A stretch of DNA of 7,788 nt. It comes from an uncultured Clostridia bacterium (lineage in GTDB: Bacteria > Bacillota > Clostridia > Oscillospirales > Ruminococcaceae). The first letter of the stretch is position 1. The number at the start of each line of letters is the position of its first letter. This document shows, one piece after another, positions 1-5,633 of the stretch. The stretch spans positions 1-7,788 of the forward strand of contig CAMEYZ010000101.1 in the NCBI GenBank assembly GCA_945947715.1, given 5' to 3'. The position numbers and the translations under genes are program-made. The notes below the pieces were generated by a model. It did no database searches. It was not told the DNA's origin and was given only the letters and a program-made list of their open reading frames with translations.

Positions 1-272
1 AGGGCTTCGTTACCGATGTGCTGGAGGAACAGCTGGCAGCAGAAAAGCCTGATATCATCTATGCATGCGGACCGTCGGTTATGCTGAAAAGGATAACCGA
101 ACGGGCGATCAAGGATAATATCCGCTGTCAGGTCTCTCTTGAGGAAAGAATGGGCTGCGGCGTGGGAGCATGTCTTGTATGCGCCTGCCGCACCATACGC
201 GACGGTAAGGAATATTACGCCCACGTCTGCAAGGACGGACCCGTATTTGAGAGTACAGAGGTTATTTTCTAA
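1..272 (+). CDS. pyrK: Dihydroorotate dehydrogenase B electron transfer subunit, C-terminal part (left edge cuts the gene)
   Basis: This is the 3' end of pyrK, open in frame from base 3 to the TAA at 270-272, so the GTG at 18 is internal and not the start. PyrK carries FAD and a [2Fe-2S] cluster and passes electrons from dihydroorotate, oxidised by PyrD, to NAD+ in the cytoplasmic PyrD2K2 complex. Visible here are the end of the ferredoxin-reductase-like NAD-binding domain (YACGPSVM, about bases 60-83) and the C-terminal cluster domain. The four cluster cysteines have the family spacing: C-x4-C-x2-C within GCGVGACLVC, then the cysteine of HVCKDGPVF after 15 residues. One further cysteine follows the third ligand (VCAC). 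The gene is followed after 14 bases by pyrD, its functional partner, which confirms the call. The N-terminal FAD domain lies outside the window. Confidence 0.94.
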   Translation, partial: GFVTDVLEEQLAAEKPDIIYACGPSVMLKRITERAIKDNIRCQVSLEERMGCGVGACLVCACRTIRDGKEYYAHVCKDGPVFESTEVIF

Positions 273-286
273 AGGAGAGTTAAGTT

Positions 287-1198
287 ATGAGTAAGCTTTC
301 GGTAAATTTTGCGGGAGTTGAGTTTAAAAACCCCATAATCCCCGCATCGGGGACCTTCGGCTACGGCCGTGAATATGAAGAGTTTTATCCTCTGTCAAGG
401 CTGGGCGGTATTTCCGTCAAGGGGACCACTGAGGAGCTGAGAACGGGAAATCTTCCGCCGAGGATAGCGGAGACTCCGGCAGGCATGCTCAACAGCGTAG
501 GTCTCCAGAATCCCGGCGTGGACCATTTCATCTCCACCGACCTGCCTTATCTGAAAACAAAGGATACTGTGATAATTGCCAACATCGCAGGCAGGACTGC
601 GGAGGGATATCGTGAGATAGCAGAAAAGCTGGACAAGACAGATGTTGACATGATAGAGGTGAACATTTCCTGTCCCAATGTAAAGGCAGGCGGTGCGGCG
701 TTTGGCGTGTCCTGCGAGGGCGCGGCGGAGATAACCCGAATCGTAAGAAATGCTACATCGAAGCCTGTGATGATGAAGCTTTCTCCCAATGTCACCAACA
801 TTGCAGAAATCGCTAAGGCGGTCGAAGCCGAGGGAGCAGACGCTGTATCGCTGATAAACACCCTTCTCGGCATGAGGATTGATATCAAAACAAAACGTCC
901 CATACTTCATAATAATGTGGGTGGACTTTCAGGTCCTGCGGTTTTCCCTGTTGCGGTTAGAATGGTATGGCAGGTGGCAAATGCTGTCAAGATACCCGTC
1001 TGCGGAATGGGCGGCGTTTCCACTTGGCAGGATGCTGTCGAAATGATGATGGCAGGAGCCTCTGTGGTTCAGGTAGGCGCTGCGATATTCAATGACCCGT
1101 ATGCTCCCGTTAAAATAATCGACGGACTGGAGAAATACTGCGAGGACAACAATATCGGCAATATCGGAGAGATAACAGGCTCTGTGATGCCGTGGTAA
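287..1198 (+). CDS. pyrD: Dihydroorotate dehydrogenase, catalytic subunit (class 1B, NAD-linked)
   Basis: PyrD(B) oxidises dihydroorotate to orotate with FMN, the fourth step of UMP synthesis, and works as a cytoplasmic complex with PyrK. The 303-residue protein has the usual length and an FMN-binding TIM-barrel pattern. Visible are NPIIPASGTFGYG (15-27), SVKGTT with Lys45 near FMN, the substrate loop NSVGLQN (69-75), NISCPN (126-131) with the class 1 catalytic base Cys129, MKLSPN (163-168), NTLLGM (191-196), GGLSGP (212-217), and the phosphate-binding stretch from GMGG (240-243) to QVGAA (262-266). A cysteine base rather than serine, and no membrane-anchoring N-terminal helix, separate it from the quinone-linked class 2 enzymes. 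The ATG at 287 has an AAGGAG ribosome site at 272-277. It lies 14 bases after pyrK, so the two are surely co-transcribed. No PyrR- or UMP-responsive element is visible because the operon start lies outside. Confidence 0.97.
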   Translation: MSKLSVNFAGVEFKNPIIPASGTFGYGREYEEFYPLSRLGGISVKGTTEELRTGNLPPRIAETPAGMLNSVGLQNPGVDHFISTDLPYLKTKDTVIIANIAGRTAEGYREIAEKLDKTDVDMIEVNISCPNVKAGGAAFGVSCEGAAEITRIVRNATSKPVMMKLSPNVTNIAEIAKAVEAEGADAVSLINTLLGMRIDIKTKRPILHNNVGGLSGPAVFPVAVRMVWQVANAVKIPVCGMGGVSTWQDAVEMMMAGASVVQVGAAIFNDPYAPVKIIDGLEKYCEDNNIGNIGEITGSVMPW

Positions 1199-1221
1199 AT
1201 AATTTCAAGGCTGGTAATAGA

Positions 1222-1893
1222 ATGAGCACAAGGATATACTGCGTTCGTCATGCGGAGGCAATGGGGAACGTAATGGAATTTTTTCAGGGCAGGACCGACA
1301 CCGACATCAGCCCAAAGGGCGAAAAGCAGCTTGCCTGTCTTGCGGAAAGATTTAAGGATATTGATTTTGATATAATTTATTCAAGTCCTCTTAAGCGCAC
1401 AAGAGCTACAGCTGCGGCGGTCAATAAATATCATTCTGCGGATATCCTCATAGATGACCGTCTTATCGAGATAAACGGGGGAGTGTGGGAAGGCCTGAAA
1501 TGGGCGGATATCCCCGTGCTCTATCCTGAGGAGTATAAGCTCTGGACGGACAAAATGGAGGATTTTCACATAAAAGACGGTGAAGCAATGACAGAGGTAT
1601 ACGACCGCATGAGCCGCGCAATGGACGACATCGCTGCTAAAAATCCGGGAAAGACGATAGTTGTGGTATCACATGGCTGTGCTCTGAGGAATTACCTCTG
1701 TTATGCAAACGGCGACAGCATCGACAGGCTTGCAGACGTGGGCTGGTCGGACAATACCGCTGTTTCCTGCGTGGAGTATGACGAGAATGGACATAAGCGG
1801 CTTATCTTCAAAAATGATTCCTCGCATCTGCCCGAGGAGCTTTCCACACTGAGAACGTCGAAATGGTGCAGATACGAGGATAAAAAGGACTGA
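1222..1893 (+). CDS. Histidine phosphatase family protein (phosphoglycerate-mutase-like)
   Basis: A 223-residue cytoplasmic protein of the histidine phosphatase (branch 2,3-bisphosphoglycerate-dependent mutase) superfamily. It probably hydrolyses a phosphate ester through a phosphohistidine intermediate, but the substrate cannot be read from sequence. The catalytic set is complete: Arg9-His10 in VRHAE, Arg59 in SSPLKRTRAT, the probable acid Glu83 in EINGGVWEG, and the second histidine His151 in VVSHGCALRNYL. I chose ATG 1222 because the first beta strand (RIYCVRH) starts there, as in most of the family. The same frame opens at GTG 1192 inside the end of pyrD, but that would add ten unconserved residues. 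Its ribosome site is weak (AAGG at 1207-1210, 11 bases before the ATG), so translation may be partly coupled to pyrD. Family members include CobC-like, GpmB-like and broad phosphatases. No cobalamin gene is nearby, so I give no symbol. Confidence 0.9.
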   Translation: MSTRIYCVRHAEAMGNVMEFFQGRTDTDISPKGEKQLACLAERFKDIDFDIIYSSPLKRTRATAAAVNKYHSADILIDDRLIEINGGVWEGLKWADIPVLYPEEYKLWTDKMEDFHIKDGEAMTEVYDRMSRAMDDIAAKNPGKTIVVVSHGCALRNYLCYANGDSIDRLADVGWSDNTAVSCVEYDENGHKRLIFKNDSSHLPEELSTLRTSKWCRYEDKKD

Positions 1894-1897
1894 TAGC

Positions 1898-2323
1898 ATG
1901 AAAATAATGGGAGTGGACTTCGGCGACAGCAGAACAGGTCTTGCTATATGCGACAAGAGCGAGTTTCTGGCCTCTCCGCTTACGGTGATACATGAGTACA
2001 ACTTTGACCGCTGTCTTGAAAAAGCTGCGGAGTATGTGAAAAGCGAAAAGGCTGAGCTTATTGTGGTGGGATTTCCCAAGAATATGAACAATACCATTGG
2101 CGAGCGGGCGGAAAAATGCACACTTTTCGGTCAGCGCCTTGAAGAAATGACCGGAGTCAAGGTAGTCATGTGGGACGAGCGCTGCACTACTGTATCGGCG
2201 CACCAGTATCTCAACGAGACCAACGTCAGAGGAAAAAAGCGCAAGAACATAGTGGACGCTGTGGCGGCTGTTATCATTCTTGAAAGCTATCTTGGATACA
2301 GAAAAAATACCCGTGAACAATGA
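1898..2323 (+). CDS. ruvX: RuvX/YqgF family putative pre-16S rRNA nuclease / Holliday junction resolvase-like protein
   Basis: A 141-residue protein with the RNase H-like fold of the YqgF/RuvX family. Members have been linked to 5' maturation of 16S rRNA in bacteria and were earlier predicted to be Holliday junction resolvases. The hallmark acidic residues are present: Asp7 in the first-strand motif MGVDFGDSRTGLA, Asp93 and Glu94 in MWDERCTT, and Asp120 in KNIVDAVAA. The family motif VVGFPKNMNNTIGERA (57-72) is also clear. Length is typical. ATG 1898 lies 4 bases after the phosphatase stop, with AAAGGA at 1884-1889 as ribosome site. It is the last gene of its transcript, since a strong terminator follows within 15 bases. 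In many Firmicutes this gene sits near alaS, and here alaS is indeed next, but behind its own promoter. Confidence 0.95.
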   Translation: MKIMGVDFGDSRTGLAICDKSEFLASPLTVIHEYNFDRCLEKAAEYVKSEKAELIVVGFPKNMNNTIGERAEKCTLFGQRLEEMTGVKVVMWDERCTTVSAHQYLNETNVRGKKRKNIVDAVAAVIILESYLGYRKNTREQ

Positions 2324-2335
2324 ATTGATAAAAAT

Positions 2336-2366
2336 ATCGGCAGACAGAGGAAAGCTGTCTGCCGAT
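2336..2366 (+). terminator. Intrinsic terminator of the pyrK-pyrD-phosphatase-ruvX transcript
   Basis: A perfect 12-bp stem (2336-2347 pairing with 2355-2366; arm ATCGGCAGACAG) encloses a 7-base loop. It is followed by TTTT, then A and further T-rich sequence at 2366-2375, and begins 12 bases after the ruvX stop. The left flank is a run of five A (2330-2334), so the same hairpin also has a U-rich tail if read from the - strand. It could therefore work in both directions, although no - strand gene is seen here. Confidence 0.9.
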
Positions 2367-2465
2367 TTTATATTTCATTGGTGAAGCATATGTTCTGAAA
2401 ACTTGCGCTAATTATGATAATATGTTTTAAATAATTCCATAAGATCGCAAAAATAACCTTTTTAC

Positions 2466-2503
2466 AAAAAAAACATTGACAATCGGCGCAGATGTGGTAT
2501 AAT
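2466..2503 (+). promoter_or_regulatory. Sigma-A type promoter for alaS with extended -10 and upstream A-tract
   Basis: A consensus -35 box TTGACA lies at 2476-2481 and a consensus -10 box TATAAT at 2498-2503, with a 16-base spacer, one base shorter than the ideal 17. TG at 2495-2496 followed by one base before TATAAT gives an extended -10. An eight-base A run (2466-2473) directly upstream could act as an UP-like element. Transcription would start near 2510, giving a leader of about 55 bases to the alaS ATG. The near-perfect boxes suggest strong, constitutive expression, fitting an essential tRNA synthetase. This is the only convincing promoter in the 2324-2564 gap. The rest of the gap is plain AT-rich sequence. 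Confidence 0.87.
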
Positions 2504-2564
2504 AATTAATGTATGTATTTTTATATCAATCACATATTCCAATACAGAAACGGAGCTATAGATT

Positions 2565-5195
2565 ATGGAATGGACAGGACTTAACGACCTGCGAGAGAAA
2601 TATCTCTCATTCTTTGAAAGCAAAAATCACACAAGAATGGCAAGCGCCTCCCTTATCCCTCATGGGGATAACAGCCTGCTGCTCATCAACAGCGGAATGG
2701 CGCCTCTGAAAAAATTCTTCCTTGGCACAGAGACTCCTCCCAACGTAAGAGTCACCACCTGCCAGAAGTGCATCAGAACTCCTGACATCGAGCGCGTGGG
2801 CAAGACTGCACGTCACGGTACTTATTTTGAAATGCTCGGAAACTTCTCCTTCGGCGATTATTTCAAGCACGAGGCTATCGCATGGGCATGGGAGTTCCTC
2901 ACAAAGGAGCTGGAGATACCTGCTGACAGACTCTGGATAACTATCTACGAAAGCGACGATGAGGCTGAAGAAATCTGGGAAAAGGAGATCGGTATCCCTC
3001 ATGACAGGATAGTCCGCCTCGGAAAGGCTGACAACTTCTGGGAGCACGGCAGCGGTCCCTGCGGCCCCTGCTCTGAGATACACTTCGACAGAGGCGAGGC
3101 ATACGGTCCCTTTGAAAGCTTTGAACAGGCAGGGGACTGCGACCGTATCATCGAGATATGGAACCTCGTATTCAGCCAGTTCGACAGCGACGGCAAGGGC
3201 AACTACGCCGAAATGGCACATAAGAACATCGACACGGGTATGGGTCTTGAAAGACTTGCCTGCGTAATGCAGAACGTGGACAACCTCTTTGAGGTAGACA
3301 CTGTTCAGAACATTATGAAGCACATCAGCGACATTGCCGGTGTTAAATACAAGGAAAATGAAAAGACTGACGTTTCTCTCCGCGTTATCACCGATCATAT
3401 CCGTTCCACCACATTTATGGTGGGCGACGGAGTTACAGTTTCCAATACGGGAAGAGGCTATGTTCTCCGCAGACTTTTAAGACGCGCTGCAAGACATGGC
3501 AGACTTCTTGGCATCAAGGAGCCCTTCCTCTACAAGGTATGCGATACCGTTATCGACGAGAACAAGTGTGCATATCCCGAGCTTGAGGAAAAGAGAGAGT
3601 ACATCAAAAAGGCAATTCTCCGCGAGGAGGAAAACTTCGCAAAGACTATCGACGCAGGAATGGAAGTTCTGGAGAAGATGCTTTCCGGCATCGAAAAGGG
3701 CGGAGTTCTTTCTGGTGAGGATACCTTCAAGCTTTCCGATACCTATGGCTTCCCCTTCGACCTTACGAAGGAAATTGCCGAGGAAAGAGGCATCTCCGTG
3801 GACGAAGAGGGCTTCAATGAGTGCGTAAAGGCTGCAAGAGAGCTTGCTAAGGCAGACCATGCAGCAAAGGGTGGCTCCTCCTGGGACGATGACACTCTTT
3901 CTGGGCTTACCGTTCCCGCAACTGAGTTTACAGGCTATACCGATTTTGAGGCGCAGTCAAAGGTACTGGCTATCTTCAAGGATAACGCTCAGGTATCCTC
4001 CATTTCCGAGGGAGACGACGCTGTTATCATTCTCGACAAGACTCCCTTCTATGCGGAAAGCGGCGGACAGGTAGGCGATGAGGGCGTTATCACCATTGGC
4101 GAAAGCTCCTTCACTGTTACCGATACAAAGAAGACTGCAAACGGTCAGTATCTCCACTTCGGTACCGCTGATGTAGGCGGAATTTCCGAGGGCGACACTG
4201 TTACAGCCTCTATTGACAAGGAAAGACGTCTTTCCATTATGAGAAATCACACCTGCGCACATCTTCTCCAGGCAGCTCTCAGAACTGTTCTTGGCGACCA
4301 TGTACATCAGGCAGGTCAGCTCGTAAATGCCGAGAGAGTGCGTTTTGACTTTTCTCACTTTGAGGCTCTCACTCCCGACGAGCTTAAGAGAGTGGAAGCT
4401 CTTGTTAATCAGTACATCTTCGATGCAATTGATGTGACCATGACCGAAATGCCCATTGAGGAAGCGAGAAAGCTTGGCGCAATGGCTCTCTTTGGAGAAA
4501 AGTACGGCAATATCGTAAGAGTTGTAGAAGCAAAGGGCGCGTCCATTGAATTCTGCGGCGGTACACACATCAGCAACACATCTAAGATAGGTCTGTTCAA
4601 GCTTTTATCCGAAAGCTCCGTTGCCGCAGGCGTCAGACGTATCGAAGCTGTTACCGGAACAGGCGTGCTTGCTCTTATCGAGGAATATAAGGAAAACATC
4701 GAAAAATCCGCACAGGCATTCAAGCTCGTAAATCACAGCGAGCTTCCCGCAAAGTGCGCTGCTGCAGCTGCCGAGATCAAGACCCTCGAAAAGGAAAAGG
4801 CAGAGCTTAACTCTAAGCTGGCAGCTTCCGCTCTTGACGGTATCATGGACAAGGCAGTGGACGTAAACGGCGCAAAGCTGGTAACAGTTTCCGTAAAGAA
4901 TACGGCTCCCGACGTGCTCCGTTCTATGGGAGACAAGATCAAGGATATGAGCGCAGACGTTATCGCTGTACTTGCTGCAGATAACGGAGAATCTGGCTCA
5001 CTGCTCTGCGTATGCGGAAAGAACGCCGTTTCTAAGGGTGCTCATGCAGGAAAGATGGTCCAGAAGCTCACCGCTATCACAGGCGGAAAGGGCGGCGGAC
5101 GTCCTGACAGCGCAATGGGCGGTATCGGCGACAATTCAAAGATCGCTGAGGCATTAAATTCAGCCGCTGATGTTGCAGCAGAGTTTATAAAGTAA
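2565..5195 (+). CDS. alaS: Alanyl-tRNA synthetase
   Basis: AlaRS charges tRNA-Ala with alanine in the cytoplasm and removes mischarged serine and glycine. The 876-residue length matches full bacterial AlaRS. The class II catalytic domain covers about 1-235, with motif 2 around RHGTYFEMLGNFSFGDYF (83-100), the loop GSGPCGPCSEIHFD (162-175) and motif 3 NIDTGMGLERL (221-231). A tRNA-recognition helical domain follows to about 450. The editing domain has the zinc and active-site residues HxxxH (His562, His566) and CxxxH (Cys664, His668 in FCGGTH), all intact. A charged helical linker (about 705-755) leads to the C-Ala domain with GGKGGGRPDSAMGG (840-853). ATG 2565 has CGGAG at 2551-2555, nine bases upstream. 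The gene has its own strong promoter. The leader shows no T-box, although some Firmicutes control tRNA synthetase genes that way. No missing residue or frameshift is seen. Confidence 0.99.
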   Translation: MEWTGLNDLREKYLSFFESKNHTRMASASLIPHGDNSLLLINSGMAPLKKFFLGTETPPNVRVTTCQKCIRTPDIERVGKTARHGTYFEMLGNFSFGDYFKHEAIAWAWEFLTKELEIPADRLWITIYESDDEAEEIWEKEIGIPHDRIVRLGKADNFWEHGSGPCGPCSEIHFDRGEAYGPFESFEQAGDCDRIIEIWNLVFSQFDSDGKGNYAEMAHKNIDTGMGLERLACVMQNVDNLFEVDTVQNIMKHISDIAGVKYKENEKTDVSLRVITDHIRSTTFMVGDGVTVSNTGRGYVLRRLLRRAARHGRLLGIKEPFLYKVCDTVIDENKCAYPELEEKREYIKKAILREEENFAKTIDAGMEVLEKMLSGIEKGGVLSGEDTFKLSDTYGFPFDLTKEIAEERGISVDEEGFNECVKAARELAKADHAAKGGSSWDDDTLSGLTVPATEFTGYTDFEAQSKVLAIFKDNAQVSSISEGDDAVIILDKTPFYAESGGQVGDEGVITIGESSFTVTDTKKTANGQYLHFGTADVGGISEGDTVTASIDKERRLSIMRNHTCAHLLQAALRTVLGDHVHQAGQLVNAERVRFDFSHFEALTPDELKRVEALVNQYIFDAIDVTMTEMPIEEARKLGAMALFGEKYGNIVRVVEAKGASIEFCGGTHISNTSKIGLFKLLSESSVAAGVRRIEAVTGTGVLALIEEYKENIEKSAQAFKLVNHSELPAKCAAAAAEIKTLEKEKAELNSKLAASALDGIMDKAVDVNGAKLVTVSVKNTAPDVLRSMGDKIKDMSADVIAVLAADNGESGSLLCVCGKNAVSKGAHAGKMVQKLTAITGGKGGGRPDSAMGGIGDNSKIAEALNSAADVAAEFIK

Positions 5196-5206
5196 GAATT
5201 ATATAT

Positions 5207-5237
5207 CCTCCCTATGGGGCATTGCTCCACAGGGAGG
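5207..5237 (+). terminator. GC-rich hairpin after alaS: possible partial terminator
   Basis: An inverted repeat starts 11 bases after the alaS stop. The arms 5207-5220 and 5224-5237 pair over 14 positions with one A/C mismatch and one G-U pair, around a 3-base loop. The outer seven pairs (CCTCCCT with AGGGAGG) are perfect. Only a short, broken T tract (TGTTTAA, 5238-5244) follows, so termination may be incomplete and allow read-through into the HIT gene, which has no visible promoter of its own. The right arm also contains the Shine-Dalgarno-like GGGAGGTG, so the hairpin could instead, or also, affect translation. Confidence 0.65.
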
Positions 5238-5245
5238 TGTTTAAG

Positions 5246-5250
5246 AAAGG
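5246..5250 (+). promoter_or_regulatory. Ribosome binding site that favours ATG 5260 for the HIT gene
   Basis: AAAGG at 5246-5250 lies nine bases before ATG 5260, a normal distance. It directly abuts GTG 5251 and so cannot serve that codon. A stronger GGGAGGTG at 5232-5239 sits 11 bases before GTG 5251 but is buried in the hairpin. Family N-termini (M-x-D-C-x-F-C) support ATG 5260. Confidence 0.6.
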
Positions 5251-5259
5251 GTGTCAGTT

Positions 5260-5601
5260 ATGTCAGACTGCTTATTCTGCAAGATAATCGCAGGAGAGAT
5301 CCCCTCAAAGAAGGTCTACGAGGACGATATGATTTATGTTTTTGAGGATATTGCTCCCGCAGCTCCCGTACATTATCTTTTTATCCCCAAGGAGCACATC
5401 GCAAGCGCTGCGGAGGTGACTCCCGATAATTCGGCTGTGGTCGCTCATATTTTTGAGAAGATTGCAGAAATTGCAAAGGGTCCTCAGTTTGAGAACGGCT
5501 ACAGAATAGTGTCCAACTGCGGCGACGCGGCAGGACAGTCTGTAAAGCATCTCCATTTTCACCTGCTTGCAGGTAGAGAATTCACCTGGCCTGCGGGCTG
5601 A
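5260..5601 (+). CDS. HIT family protein (HINT-like nucleotide phosphoramidase/hydrolase)
   Basis: A 113-residue histidine-triad protein, the usual size for bacterial HINT-like members. These are small cytoplasmic dimers that hydrolyse AMP-linked substrates such as adenosine phosphoramidates and aminoacyl adenylates. The defining motif HLHFHLL (97-103) is intact, with His99 as the expected nucleophile. Asn86 and Gln93 are the usual active-site partners. Cys4 and Cys7 (CLFC), with His46 and His97, form the pattern of the structural zinc site of many bacterial HIT proteins. ATG 5260 is preferred over the in-frame GTG 5251, which would add only three residues. It lies 64 bases after alaS and 32 before comEC. 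The neighbourhood with alaS is thought-provoking, since HINT proteins can act on aminoacyl-AMP, but a functional link is inference only. The physiological substrate is unknown. Confidence 0.95.
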   Translation: MSDCLFCKIIAGEIPSKKVYEDDMIYVFEDIAPAAPVHYLFIPKEHIASAAEVTPDNSAVVAHIFEKIAEIAKGPQFENGYRIVSNCGDAAGQSVKHLHFHLLAGREFTWPAG

Positions 5602-5633
5602 TAATTGGACCAACAGGATCGGAGGTTTCACAG

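Noticed and set aside
18..20. GTG 18 as start of a small 84-residue iron-sulfur protein
   Set aside because: The frame is open to the left edge, there is no ribosome site, and the sequence is clearly the C-terminal part of PyrK.
395..910. - strand open frames opposite pyrD
   Set aside because: They mirror codon bias of pyrD, overlap one another in different frames and have no family features.
1192..1221. GTG 1192 as start of the histidine phosphatase
   Set aside because: It overlaps the end of pyrD, adds ten residues unlike the family N-terminus, and the core strand begins directly after ATG 1222.
2403..2423. A second promoter-like stretch (TTGCGC followed by GATAAT/TAATAT) in the intergenic gap
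   Set aside because: The spacing between the boxes is about 7 to 9 bases, far from the required 16-18, and AT-rich DNA gives such matches by chance.
2504..2564. T-box riboswitch for alaS
   Set aside because: The leader is too short, and neither the conserved T-box sequence nor an antiterminator/terminator pair is present.
2509..2709. A 66-codon frame starting in the alaS leader
   Set aside because: It runs into alaS in another frame, has no ribosome site, begins at about the predicted transcription start and has no recognisable protein character.
2607..3398. Long - strand open frame (263 codons) opposite alaS
   Set aside because: It is a shadow of the strongly conserved alaS gene. Its translation shows no known motif, and it lacks a ribosome site and promoter.
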